Source of the DNA: Ricinus communis
Taxonomy: Eukaryota > Streptophyta > Magnoliopsida > Malpighiales > Euphorbiaceae
DNA: 64,000 nt
Direction of reading: 5' to 3'
NCBI RefSeq assembly: GCF_019578655.1
Contig: NC_063265.1
Span: forward strand, 14,246,285 to 14,310,284
Position 1 is the first letter of the stretch, and every line of letters starts with the position of its first letter. Under the pieces are notes generated by a model that saw nothing but the letters and a program-made list of their open reading frames with translations, searched no databases and was not told where the DNA came from. Shown here in pieces: positions 11,101 through 23,013 of this stretch. The translations under genes were made by a program, and so were the position numbers.

Positions 11101-13682
11101 TGTAATCACTACCACATGCTTTCATTAATGTATTATACGTTGCTGATGAGGGTGTGAAGGGAAATTTCTTAAGAAAGCTCAAATGAAGTGAATTAGATGC
11201 TAGATTTGGCACAGTAATAATATAATCTTCACATGCATGCATTGCACTTGATATATCATCCACAGGGCAATTGTAATCTGTAGTAAAAGTATTCTGGATT
11301 TCACTTCCCTTCCAGGCATTGAAAAGCCGAAAAGCTCTATCATACTGGCAAGCCTCTACACAAGCATGTAAAAGGATGTTGCAACAGTGCGAGTTTGGTA
11401 CACATCCAGCAAGAAGCATCTCTTCAAATAATTTAATTGCCTGATCTACAAGACCCGCATTGGCACTGGCGCTGATCAATGACGACCATGTAAATGTATT
11501 AGGTGTGACACCAGATGATAACATGTCTTCTTTAATTTTCAGAGCAAGTTGCCACAACTTTGCGTCTGCAAAGATCTGCAATTAAAGCAGCATACACGAA
11601 CCATTGAGGAATTACAGTACTAACCATTACCCACTAAGAACCATGGAAAGATAATGAGATACCTACAGAGGCGGGGAGTTTGACAATCAAATGCTGCAGT
11701 GAGATATACCTTTATGATTGTGCAGTATGTGAAGTCATCCAACTTCAAGAGTCCTGCTAATTCCAACTGCTTTGCTTCCCTATAAATGTCTTGGGCCAAG
11801 TCCACTTTTCCAGCAAGGGAGCATGACTTCAAAAGGATATTATACGATGTCATATCTGCTGTTACGCCAAGATTCTGGATGAGTAGGATAAACAGGTTTA
11901 CTATATCGTGTGGCTGATAGGAATGCACAAAATATTCTGCATTTCATTCATCAGCAGCATTACAAAAAAACAAAGAAAAGAAAAAAGAAAACATCAATTA
12001 ATTTTGCACTGTATCAAAGACAAATCCCAAAAATCCTTTCATGATATTTTTAGAGTAATATTATGGCACAAAATAGCAAAAGAAACTTTATTACAAAATT
12101 TAAAATTCTTCTCAAAACTATGAATCTATGATTTTGTGTATGTCTAATCAAAGAAATGATAAAAGAGAGAGTCAAAAGCTTAATGATGATAAGAGTGGGA
12201 AAGAACAAATATACAAATTTATAAATGGATGCTACACATGATAGAGCTCAATTTTAAGAGAAATGAGCAAGAGGGAAAATCTCTGTATTTTATGCATATA
12301 TAGGTACAGGCAAGGATGCATGAAGAGTGTGTGTATGTGTGTGCATGAGTGCTTAGGCATATGTGTCTGCGTGATCGCATGCATGCGTGTGAGCGAGAGA
12401 GAATTACTTGCATCTTTTTGTACACATGCAATGTGTAACCCAAATCATGGGCATTCACATTCATGAGACTGTTGAAAACAAAGATGTTTGGGATGACCTT
12501 CTGACTGACTATGTCCTGCAGTAAGATTCATATGTAAAAGAAAGTCAAGAGTTTTAATTGATAACAACTTTCCTAAGTAGTGGAAAACAATCCACGTGTC
12601 AAACAAGTGCTCAAAAATTTCAAATTTGATGAAAATACGAGGTAGTTTTGATTATGAGACTTCAAAGGTAGAAAAACTATTCATCGCCAAAGTACAAACT
12701 AAATTCAAAAGCAGAGAACTAAGGCACAACGCATCTGTGTGTAAACAAGTTAAATATGAAGGCATTAGAAGGTAAAAGGATGTACCTCAAAAATGTACCT
12801 GGATTGCATGTAGTCGCCACAGAGGCCACAAACATCAATTAAAGCACGATATAGATACATATCAGGAACAGTTGAGTGCTGCATATATGCTTCATATGCT
12901 GCCAAAGCAGAGTCCAAATCTCCCTTTTTCCCAAATTGCTTAACAATGCTACACATCAATATACCTTCATGTGGAAAAAGTCGAGCGTACCTGCAATAAA
13001 TAAATAAAATAAAAAGCAAAGTATGACAACTCCGAACAAGAAAAAGAACATGGTAGGCATTTAGGTTTTAGGAACCAACTCATTCACAGAAAAGGATGGT
13101 ACCTCACAGCCAAATGTGGATTACGTTGATGAACACATAACTTAATAACTCTAGATGGCTCAACAAGTTCTTTGATGCTGAATGAATAACCTGAAAAAAG
13201 ACGCATTCAGCGGAGGCCTTGTTCGGAGTAAATCGCGTAGTAGAATCCAATTGAATTGGGTTCTTGCAAAATCAAACCACTTGTGGCACGATTGCATTTC
13301 TAATTATCAAAAAGAATTCAATCGAATAAAATGAACCTGCTAGAGTCTCCATTAACAGAATAATATCCTCCAAACGACCAAAGTTGACAATCCGAAGACA
13401 CTCAGTTTTAAGCAAATCCATAGAGGCAGCATCAAAGAGCTGCGAAGGAGGAAGACCAAGCTGATCAGCTGTATTTAAAGCATCAACAACACTGTCTACA
13501 TTCCGTTCACGGAGGTTCTTGGAAATGCCCTTAGCCAAAGCGATCATGTGAAGCCCAGAAGAAGGGATGTGTTTGGAAAGAGAGGAGGGTTTAGGTTTGG
13601 GTTTAGGAGAATGGTGGGAAGATGGATTTGGCGGAGGAGTTACTATAGAAGAAGAAGAGCATAGGATTACAAGCTCTCTCAT
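8151..13682 (-). CDS. pentatricopeptide repeat protein, At5g02830-like, predicted chloroplast
   Basis: Twelve minus-strand exons encode 786 aa: 13682-13337, 13190-13103, 12990-12786, 12515-12408, 11874-11710, 11575-10982, 10346-10281, 10177-10097, 9754-9657, 9164-8954, 8724-8664, 8488-8151. The N-terminus is Ser/Pro/Lys-rich, like an organelle transit peptide. The centre holds P-class PPR units, readable as segments such as MTSYNILLKSC, TFTWSSLISASANAG, SATYNTLMKACG and DVIAYTTAIK. The last exon (GHLVKDDMSITLGIDKVDVL onward) is not PPR-like and is very basic at its end. PPR proteins bind organellar RNA; the target here is unknown. The many introns are unusual for PPR genes, which are mostly intronless. 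Its position beside TOP6A matches At5g02830. All junctions keep frame. Confidence 0.9.
12328..12402. repeat. TG-rich microsatellite in a PPR-gene intron
   Basis: An imperfect TG/CATG-rich tract lies within the intron between exons 4 and 5 of the PPR gene. It yields spurious reading frames on both strands. Confidence 0.7.
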
Positions 13683-14254
13683 GCTTGTGCTTCTTGTGTA
13701 CTGTAACCGTTATTTTCTGGTGGGGGGTTTTTATTCAATTTTGGCATCTAAAGCGGATTGAAATTGAAAGGTTGGTAATTTATGGTGCTGAAGCCATGGC
13801 CATGGGCTTTACATTCAAATTGAGATAAACTATAACTATCTTCTCCCAAAAATATCTTTTATTTAACAATATGATTTTTTCTTTCAAAGAAAAAACAAAA
13901 CGAAATTCTAACCCAATATTAATATGAAGGATGAAAATGGCTGTTTTTGAAAAAGAAAAACATCTCAGGGGTATTTTGTAATTTTCCTTATGAATATCGG
14001 CAAGCAAAGCCCAATTCAGTAGTTGATGATAGGCTGGCCAGTTCCTACTAATTCAATCCAACCCAAAATCAGTGAAGCAACTTCTAGAATCCCATCCTAA
14101 TCAATCAGAAGACACCAAGGAAAAGTAGCAGCCAAAATCCCCCCTCAGTCACCACTCTCCTCTCCTCACCTCACCTCACCTCACCGGACCTCCACCACAA
14201 TAAAAACCCTAGCCGACCACCCACCGAGTAGGAGTTGGATGCAAATAGGAAGAA
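13683..14254. promoter_or_regulatory. 572-bp divergent promoter, PPR gene / CCCH gene
   Basis: The start codons of the PPR gene (minus) and CCCH gene (plus) are only 572 bases apart, so both promoters and leaders must fit here. Visible motifs are a telo-box type AAACCCTAG at 14204-14212 and a CTCAC-rich pyrimidine tract at about 14150-14185 before the CCCH start. Both are common in leaders of translation-related plant genes. Confidence 0.6.
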
Positions 14255-17200
14255 ATGCCACCAAAGCAGCAATCAAAAGCCGATATAGCCAAGAAGCAGA
14301 AGATCGTAGAGGACAAGACCTTCGGTCTCAAGAACAAAAATAAGAGCAAGAATGTTCAAAAATATGTTCAGAATCTCAAGCAATCCGTTCAGCCTAAACC
14401 CGACTCCTCTAAGACCGCCGCTAAGGTTCTATTCATTTCATCTAATTTTGATCTTTATTTTGCTTAATTTTACTTCTAGCTGCTAACTCTATCTTTTTTC
14501 TTTAAAAAAACAAAAGAAAGTAAATGATTTAATGCAATCAAGTTTAGTTTCATGAGGGATTTTATGACTTTGTTTAACTCTTTAATTTTGCTTATGAGAG
14601 TTATTTAATTATTAACAGAAAAAGAAAGAGGAAGAGAAGGCTAAAGAGAAGGAGCTGAATGATTTGTTCAAGGTTGCCGTCAGCCAGCCCAAAGTTCCTA
14701 TCGGTAAAATTACGACCTCTTGTTGATTTTGGTAATTTATATCTTAAAGGTGTCTATTTTGCTACTAATAGCATGTCTCAACAGGTGTTGATCCCAAGTC
14801 TATATTGTGCGAGTTCTTTAAAGCTGGACAGTGTGCTAAAGGTTTCAAATGCAAGTTCTCCCACGATTTGAATGTTCAGAGGAAAGGAGAAAAAATTGAT
14901 ATTTATAGCGATAAGCGAGACCAAGGTTATTGCTTTTTGCTTTAGAATTTGTATTCATTCTGTTATTGGCTTATGACCTTTTATCTACTTTTTATTTGTT
15001 TTTCTTCTTATGCGCATTGGGCTTTTCTCTCTTCAGAAACTATGGAGGATTGGGATCAAGAGACCTTGGAAAAGGTTGTGGAGTCAAAGAAAACAGAGTA
15101 TAATCAGAATAAACCTACTGACATTGTGAGCTCTCTCAACTGAGTTCCTTTCTTTGAGTAAAATAAGAATTTCACCTTTGTTTACTGCAATTTATAGACT
15201 GCTTTTGAACTTCGTGCTTATTTTCATCCTGCTTCTCCATGCTGTAAATAGTTACTTTGATCAATATAATCTTTCCGTTTTGTGGATCTAAGGCCTCAGC
15301 GTTGTAAACAAAATATAGTAAGCAAAAAGTGTTCTGCTCTAAATAATCCCCATTGAGGATTCAGAAATTAATACTGCATTTACATAGGTGCTTATTATAT
15401 ATGTTTTTGTTTACTCGGTATTTTCTGGTAGTACTCTTTTAGCACATTTTCAACTAAATTTTAGTTAGCTCTTTATGTTAAATGATAGTGGACATGGGAG
15501 GTAGCATTCAAAATGCCAATTGGAAATGTGTAACTTCTTGGACATAGGCCTTTGCAAACTTGGAAAGATTCAATTTCACATTTACTAGTAATATAGAGAG
15601 AATGCTATTGATAGTTCTTGTTCAAGGAGTATAAAAATTGGCCTAACAAAGTTTATTAAGGATATTATGTTTCAGTTTTAGTGTGGACGATAACAAAATT
15701 TGGTAGGATAGATGGTAGATTTTGGTGAGAGATTTCTTTCAAAGTGGGTTTTAGCTTTTACACCGAACTTCATACTTATTTCAACACAACAAATAGCCTG
15801 CTCTTAAGTTTCATTCTTTATGCAAAGTATATAGCGTGCTTCTGAGCTTGATGCTTATCTGTTGCACATAAAGGATAAACTCTTACTTTTAGTTTTCCTT
15901 GTTCATTGAGCTATGGAAGGAAGCTTTAGTCCAAGAAAATATAATTCGATGTGAGATTGGCATTGTTAGTTTGTTACTTTGGTGAATATGATCCTTTTGT
16001 TTTATGGCTCTGATGCCTGAGTTTTGTAAGAAATGTTAGGCAAAAAGTGTTCTGTACTAATAATCTCCATTGGGGATCAGAGATTAATAATGTGTTCAAT
16101 ATTATATCCAAGTGCTTATTATATTTATTTTTTCTTCATCAACTATATTCAGTTTTGGTTTCTTAGTCCGTATCTGCTTGATAATTAACTTGGATAAATG
16201 TAATGAAAAAAATGATACAAGGATGATGGTGAAAATGGGATAAGCATGAAAAAAGGCATATCAAACTTGGAAAAATGATTTGTATGGGCAATTTAAAGTC
16301 TATTAGGGACATAGATAGAATGCAATTGAGAGTTCTCTATTATCCAGGGAGGATATAGACAGGCCTAAAAAAGTGTGTTAAGAATATGTAGATGCACAAC
16401 TAGGCTCATGCCATTGCACGTTCAAGCAGATGATTACATATACTCAAAAGTAAACCAATAACCATTAATTTGGACTGGTGTGAAGATATCTCAGTTTTCT
16501 TGTCTAGGTGATCATTTAATGGTTTTATTTCTGCAGGTTTGCAAATACTTTCTGGAAGCTGTGGAAAAGAAACAATATGGCTGGTTTTGGGTCTGCCCAA
16601 ATGGTGGTAAAGATTGTCATTATCGGCATGCTCTTCCTCCAGGATATGTATTAAAGTCTCAGATGAAGGCTCTCTTAGAGGAAGAGGCTGATAAGATACC
16701 CATTGAGGAGGAGATTGAAAATCAGGTGATAACATATTTGCTCAATTTATGAATGCCATGCGTCCAGGAAAGGATTATTCCTTTATGTCTCATGATATAT
16801 TGCTATTTGTATGACCATAATTTACTTACCATCTGGTGGTTTTTAACTAAATAACTGTCCTTGGTTTTAGCGTGCCAAATTAACAGCTTCAACCCCCATG
16901 ACTCCTGAGTTATTCATGCAATGGAAGAACAAAAAGATAGAAGAGAGAGATGCTGGTTTGGCTGCACAGAGGGCAGAGAGGGCTAAGAATGATCGTATGA
17001 GGTATATTTTCCCTCTTCACTTCCTTTTGACCTCACACCCTTATAATGGAAGACAAAAGCAGTCCATCTCTCTCTCTCTCTCACACACACACATACACAT
17101 ACGTGCACACACATCCAGAGACACATATGCATACACACTCGCCCATACACCCATGCGTCCACACACACAGGTAGTAAGAGACACGCACAGATGTCATGTT

Positions 17201-18173
17201 GAATGTCCTATTTCATCAAATGTTGCTCACTTGACATGTTGTAATTTATGATTCCAGTGGTCGTGAGCTATTTCTATCAGATGCTAGCCTGTTTGTGGAT
17301 GATGCTGAGGCATATGAGGAATATCAAAGAGAGGAACAATCTGATGGTCCTGAACAGAAGGTATTTTTAATTTGCCCATGTAACAAACCAGGTCAAACAA
17401 ATTTGTGCGTTTGGTGGCTTTGCACGTCTCTTGGATGAGGTTAATGACATAAAAAAATTAGGTTTTATATGGAGGTTGTCGATAGCATTTGGCTAAGATG
17501 ATAGGTTAATTATCTTGTTTATCTGTTCATGGAGGCTGTTTAACTTTGTTGGCTGTCTCTGTCTGGTTGCCTTTGCCAATTTAGACTTAATTTTTCACGA
17601 AAACCCATCCTAGATGAATATGATAGTAAATCCAGTCCCAATCCCCTGCAGCAGATGTGCACACAGAAAAAGGAGATGGGGGCAAGGGAGGAAAATCAAG
17701 GCCTTACCCACCCAATATAGTACTCGTGTCTCCTGTCAAGCAATGAGCTGGCAGATCTTGGATGCATTTCTTTAGGCTTGATGTAAATTCGGTTGTCTTA
17801 CCATGTATCAATTTCAAGATGTGCTCTTGTGGAATATTAATGTTTATGATATAGTAGAATTCCTGTAATCATTTCAATTCTTTGAACTTTTATGTATTGT
17901 CGTTCATAGAACTGAAATCTTTGCTTTATTCAAAGATAGCGGAAAACCAAATCTTGGACTAAACATATCTCATTTTGCTCGTCTGTTTAGGCCAATGTTA
18001 GTTCTTCTACTGATGGGCCGAGTACATCAGCAGCATCTGTTGTCGATGATGAAGATCCTCATGGTGGTGAGGAGGACGACGATGATGAATTGGACTTGGA
18101 TGAGCTAAATGAACTGGAAGCCAGCTTAGCAAAAACATCAATCCAAATTCAAGAGCCTGGCGGCGACAATTAA
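14255..18173 (+). CDS. CCCH zinc-finger protein, ZC3H15/DFRP1 (Tma46) family
   Basis: Eight exons encode 363 aa: 14255-14425, 14619-14703, 14785-14925, 15037-15125, 16537-16725, 16871-17001, 17258-17360, 17991-18173. The start [14 protein letters not shown] and the Lys-rich N-terminus are typical of the family. Two CCCH fingers follow: [21 protein letters not shown] in exon 3, and [11 protein letters not shown]...[12 protein letters not shown] in exon 5. The DFRP domain region ([26 protein letters not shown]) and an acidic tail ([18 protein letters not shown]) come next. Family members bind and stabilise the ribosome-associated GTPase DRG1 in the cytosol and associate with translating ribosomes. 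The 1.4-kb intron 4 contains a diverged internal duplication. It shares a divergent promoter with the PPR gene. Confidence 0.93.
15181..16392 (+). repeat. diverged direct duplication inside CCCH-gene intron 4
   Basis: Two roughly 0.5-kb copies lie in the same orientation, about 15181-15675 and 15820-16392. Matching landmarks in order are: TTACTTTG then AATATAATC / GAATATGATCC; AAAAAGTGTTCTG at 15323 and 16040; CCATTGRGGAT; GTGCTTATTATAT; AAACTTGGAAA; and GGCCTAA. Divergence is substantial, so the duplication is old. It accounts for most of the intron's length. Confidence 0.7.
17067..17172. repeat. CT/CA microsatellite in CCCH-gene intron 6
   Basis: A (CT)n run passes into an imperfect (CA)n tract with CATA interruptions, inside intron 6 of the CCCH gene. 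The short frames on either strand here are spurious. Confidence 0.85.
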
Positions 18174-20805
18174 TTTTGGACGCAGATTTTGCGGTCTACA
18201 TGCCTTTTAAAGTGTTGACTTCATGATCCTGCCGTGGAAGGATGGTGCCTTACAAAGTGTTGACATCGTGAACCTACTGTGGGAGGATGGCCTTGACTTG
18301 TGACTACCTGACAGGCTGCTGGTGGTGTTTTGCAAGATTGTTCGGGATTTATGAGCCCTTTTTTTGGTTTTAGCCAGTCGTGGACGTTAAAAATATTGAA
18401 TGTGAATTTGAGTCTGATGCCAGTTTGTGCCTCTTGGCGTTTGCAAGTTGTGCCTGGTTTTTGTTACTAGGTTCCAGGAGTCAATAAATTATTAGGAGGA
18501 TCATAGATGTGACTGTAGGTTGATTAAATTTTTTGAGCATTAAAGTATATCAGCCACGTATTTTTGTTTGGACTTCATTGGATTCTGGCTTACCACTCAG
18601 AAGATGTTATAGTTTCTCAAGAATCTGTCTCATAAATTCCAAAGTAACAATGGTGAGTTGAATTTCCAGAAACATATCTTCTGATGAACAGTATAAAAGA
18701 AGTGGGCATCATACAACTGAAAGATGAATAAACGGAGAATTTGCTATGTTAAAACATGCTCCATGTAACTTAAAATCTTCAAATCTTAAATGGCAAATAT
18801 CCAACAAACACTCACTAAATGCTGATTAATTAAAGCTTGAACAGAATCAGGATGTTCATAATGCAAAATGAGCTTATGGTAATACTCGGTTCAACTAACA
18901 TGATTAGAATTGTTAAAAAATTAAACTTTAAATTTTTTATGACTTGAACCTGTAGCAAGATATAAATGATCTCAAACAAGAAAACCAATGTATAGAAATG
19001 AGTTAGGGAGAGGGATTTAGTTTAGCACCTTGTAAGAAACCCACTAACGAAACCAAATCACAAACTTGTAAACCCACATGTACTTGTGAGTGATCTAACA
19101 CCCACCCACCCGAACACATTCTTTCTTACTTGGAATACAAACACACCATGTCGGTCTTTGAATTGACTGCTTAACAACGAAATCTAAATAGCTCATAATT
19201 TTGTTTGTATATGCACTGAATTGGATGATTGCGGCACCACTACTGCCTGGCTAGCTGCTCATTCATGCATACCTCTGCTGCATGTATACAAATGGGTTCA
19301 CTTTTGTTGTTCTTTTTTTTATATCATATTAACTTTGCCTTTTTCATTTGAGTAAAGGAAATGTTTATTATGTCTAGCAATTAGCAAACAAAATGAGTGT
19401 GTTTCGAGTTCAAATTTCCACCTTTAACACGGCCAATGCAGACATTGGTGGTTTAGTTATAATCTAAAGCTCTTTCATTACTACTATTTTCATTAATAAT
19501 TATTTTGTTATTACTGCTCTTATCAGAATATGCATTGTATTTCAATTTCCCATAGCTGTAAACTTTGGCACATTTGTACATCAATAATTGAATTTCCTTT
19601 CTAGAAGAAAAGAAAAAGGGTTAAAGAGAAATCAAGTCAAGTCAAGGGACAACAACTTTTAATGTTAATGCATGAAAATTATTGTAGCTAATCACTTGGA
19701 CGGTGGTTGGCCAGTAAAGGGGCCACCACAAACCTTGTAAGTTTCAACAAATGAATCCTCAATTTCAACAAAATCTTTCATCAAAGTAAGCTGTTTACAT
19801 TAATCTGTGTCTCTCCAATGACAATAAATTCTTGTTAGTAATGGTGTAAGGTAACTCGGATTTAAACCTTTCTCAATTTTCTGAAGTTTATAAATTAGTA
19901 AAAGAAAATAATCGGGAAATAGGAGCATAAATTCGATATAATATACAACAGAATATCGAGTGAGTGGTATTGTTTATGGTGGAAAGACACATTTATGGTG
20001 ACAATCCTTTTGAATCAGTCTACACAGTTTTCTGTTCTTGTCGTGCAATTAACTCCCGACACTCGATGGCTTTGTTTCTTTCTTTTTCTTTTCTGTTTCT
20101 GTTAATGGGTTCAAACTCGTAAACCCACATCCTAGAAACTTCACTACCGTTGAATCAGAGCTTATTGTCTGCAAAGATCAATTAATGATGCAAAGACTCA
20201 ACAACTTATCACAGACAAAGCTCACATCAGTCTGGCAGAAGAAAAGCATAGAGCAAGAATTGGATGTATTAGACCCACACGTGTGCGGTGGCATTCTTTA
20301 AAGGGGACATTTCATATTATATATTCCCTCGTTTGAAATATTGTATCGTAGCTTTCACCTAATAACCTTCTTTGGGGCAATGTCAAAAGTAAAAGCTGCA
20401 ATGTCTTCTTTTGCTTCTTTTTTATATGCTGGCTCCAAAATGGTCTTAAATTGCCTTAACAAAGTTGTAAGGATTTATGTTGCTTGATACTTGCTTTAAT
20501 GTTCAGTTCACCAAATTAAGTTAAAACAAGAAAATGGTAACTAGGATTACAAGCACGAAAGTATTGCCTTTTTTATGAGGCATTAATTACATTTTGAACT
20601 ATAGAATGCAGAGAGAGGGAGAGAGAGAGAGAGAGAGTTAATTACTACCACTGCGTAAGCATCAACATAAAATTGGTTGGCTCTTGAAAAGCCCCATCAA
20701 GCTTCTCGTATCAAATAATGCAGGAACTATAATAAAGAAGCTGGAACCAGAAAATTCCAGGAGGATCAATGACACAAAGTAGTGCTCGGTCGGACAGGAT
20801 CATAA
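18174..20805. other. gene-poor interval after the CCCH gene
   Basis: The first 400 bases fit a 3'-UTR, ending near AATAAA-like sequence at about 18484. The rest is AT-rich with no recognisable protein, tRNA or rRNA. A (GA)n microsatellite lies at about 20610-20637. Confidence 0.6.
20610..20637. repeat. (GA)n microsatellite
   Basis: Perfect to near-perfect GA dinucleotide run, about 170 bases downstream of the stop codon of the small basic protein gene encoded on the minus strand. Confidence 0.9.
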
Positions 20806-21021
20806 TTATATGTGCATGGAGCCAATTGGTTGCTGAGACTGAGTCTCCTTTTGTTTCTTTTGAGCCACTGCTCTTCCTGCATTTATACTTACTCTGGCTA
20901 CCAGCTTGAAAAAGGTAGAGATTATCTTCACTTTGATTTGGCCTCTCTTTGGAGGAATCAGAGCTCCCTTCTGCTTCTTCTTCTTTTGTTGGTATTCATT
21001 AGCAGCATGAGTACTGGCCAT
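20806..21021 (-). CDS. small basic plant protein (PPKRGQIKVKI motif), function unknown
   Basis: A 71-aa minus-strand frame starts MASTHAANEYQQ, continues with a Lys-run and the core ALIPPKRGQIKVKIISTFF, then a basic amphipathic stretch and a Gln/Ser-rich tail. I recall small unannotated plant proteins sharing the P(P/K)RGQ(I/V)K core, hence the call, but cannot name the family. The frame extends upstream to 21078; I chose the inner ATG at 21021 because it begins the polar, family-like sequence and the upstream extension looks like translated leader. A strong TATA run (21154-21167) lies 130-150 bases upstream on the correct strand, supporting a real short transcript. Confidence 0.6.
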   Translation of the reverse strand: MASTHAANEYQQKKKKQKGALIPPKRGQIKVKIISTFFKLVARVSINAGRAVAQKKQKETQSQQPIGSMHI

Positions 21022-21153
21022 ACTAGTTAACTGGAACTGGAGAAAGAAAGAAAGACAGCAGCCAAAGAAACAAAGCAACTAACAGATTAAAGGTAAAGAA
21101 GGAAGTAACTAAAGCTTTAAGTAAATGCTGAAGATAGACTAACACGGGCATCC

Positions 21154-21167
21154 ATATATATATATAC
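21154..21167 (-). promoter_or_regulatory. TATA box run for the small basic protein gene
   Basis: An alternating TA run, read on the minus strand, sits about 135 bases before the chosen ATG at 21021, at a distance that allows a leader of about 100 bases. Confidence 0.45.
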
Positions 21168-22240
21168 ATATTTTGTTGGGGAGGGACCATTCACCATTTT
21201 TCGTTGGCTCAGTGTGTTTCATGGGTCACAACCTTTTCCAGTAGGCGAACATTTGAAGTGACTTTTCTCAGCTGATTGGAAGGAAAGAATTGCAAGGGGT
21301 TACTGTATTCGCATCTTTCTGTCTCAGAAATTTTCAACTACTCAGCTATTTGGAGGTGCGTTTACTCATGATTGAGGCATTTTGGGTCCACCGCACGTTT
21401 GGTTTATATTAATATTTCAAAGAAAAGGAAATTGGCTGCTTATTTTCCGTAATTTAGAATTGATAATAATCTCTGATGTTAACTAATGAAAGATCCCAGA
21501 AATGACACTTTCAAAGGATTGACAAGTGATTGCTGACCTTTTAAGCGTTTTATTACAACAATTTCACACTGGGACTTCTTACTCACCAATTGCTTATTAA
21601 GAATTTTTCTATTTTTTTGTTTTTTTTTTGGTTAATTTGAATCTGGTTTGAATGCAATTGAAATACTACTGATTCAGAAGCTTAATGGGGTAGACTCAAC
21701 AAGTCTTTAGCATACAATCTTCACGCCACTAACTCATATGTAGGTTAAGGAATTGTCAATCAAACTGATTCAGAAAAGATAAAATTGGTAAAAGAAATCA
21801 TTACCACTGCTATGTGGTCAATGTTATATATTATAAACAATTAAGGTTGCAAAAGGTTTGAGCGAAGAAGAAACTATGTAATGTAACATAAAGAAGTCAA
21901 GGTCTATGTCCCATATTACCTGGCAAGCTTACCATGCCAAGGAAGGCCAACTCTCCATTTTGTCAATTTATTTGTTAAGTTTAAACTATTATTGTCCCCC
22001 ATTGATAATGACTGGAAGAATTTCTGTAAATGGAAGAGCAGACAACCCTATAACAGGTGTCTTCTTTCTGAAGGGAAGAAAGAAAGTCGATGTAAAGAAG
22101 GACCTTATCATTCTTGAAGGAACATAAAATAATACATGTGAAGAACAAGTTTTGCTGTATTTGTATTTGACTGCAATATGAATGTTTAATTTAGCATTCC
22201 CACAAGCTGAAACCCTCAGACAAGAAGATATCCAAGGTGA
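21168..22240. other. intergenic, nothing recognised
   Basis: Moderately AT-rich sequence upstream of the small basic protein gene. It has only short unsupported frames and no obvious repeat structure. Confidence 0.5.
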
Positions 22241-22265
22241 TGATCATGCCAACCATCTTGTTTAC

Positions 22266-23008
22266 ATAGGAAGACCTGCAGCATAAGCCCAATTTTAATT
22301 GCAGCATTGTAGACATCTCTAGCTTTCAGCAGAGTTTGCTTTTCAACATCAGCGCTGCTAGTCGTGCTAACTGTACTTGAAGCAGGCTCAGTATTTGACT
22401 CTGCAGACAAGACAAAGGTGGAAAATGAAATGAAGGTAAAATTCAATATGAAGATGAAATCAAGAAAAGATGGAGACAAAAAATATGAGATTCTTATCCA
22501 AAGATCACACTCTGATTTGCCAAGAGTATCAAATTTATTATCTTCAAAAGGAATTGTCTGAACTTCCATCAATGTTCCTTCCATTCCATATAACATGCCA
22601 AGGCACACGGATGGTAATCTAATTTTTTGATACATGTAAACATCAAACTACCAGCAACAGAAGGAAAATACAGGAAAGTTCCGGGGTCAAAATGTTCGAC
22701 ATCAATCAACAACTCCAACCCTTCCACCAAAATTCTAAAGAAACGCGGAAAGGGAAAAAAATTATGCACATTCAGGATTTGATGGACATCTGTCTTCTTT
22801 GCATTAATAATCGGAGAAGGCATTGATTCTAATTATTAATGTCAACAAATATATGAAGAACCAAAATATTTGAGACATATATGACAAAGATAGAGAGGAA
22901 GCACTGTAGCTGCATTGCAATTATCTGCAACTACTCTCTTATACCCATTCCTTTCCTTGATATGCTTCAGCATGGGCCCTGCTTCCTTCGACAGTAACGG
23001 TACTCAAT
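22266..23008 (-). pseudogene. unassigned exon-like fragments downstream of the membrane-protein gene
   Basis: The minus strand shows several coding-like stretches in order: VEGSRAHAEAYQGKEW ending at a GTATAA donor (about 23006-22952); KKTDVHQILNVHNFF through GTFLYFPSVA ending at a GTAGTT donor (about 22835-22655); LPSVCLGMLYGM through GKSECDLW (about 22620-22515) without a clear donor; and ESNTEPASSTVS through AAIKIGLMLQ (about 22401-22266), flanked by TGCAG and GTCTTC. They look like exons of one gene but I cannot identify it, find a start codon, or join all junctions. A decayed or truncated gene is my preferred reading. Confidence 0.35.
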
Positions 23009-23013
23009 TTGAA

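Noticed and set aside
16406..16735. 109-aa minus-strand frame
   Set aside because: Antisense of exon 5 of the CCCH gene, whose coding frame is clear on the plus strand.
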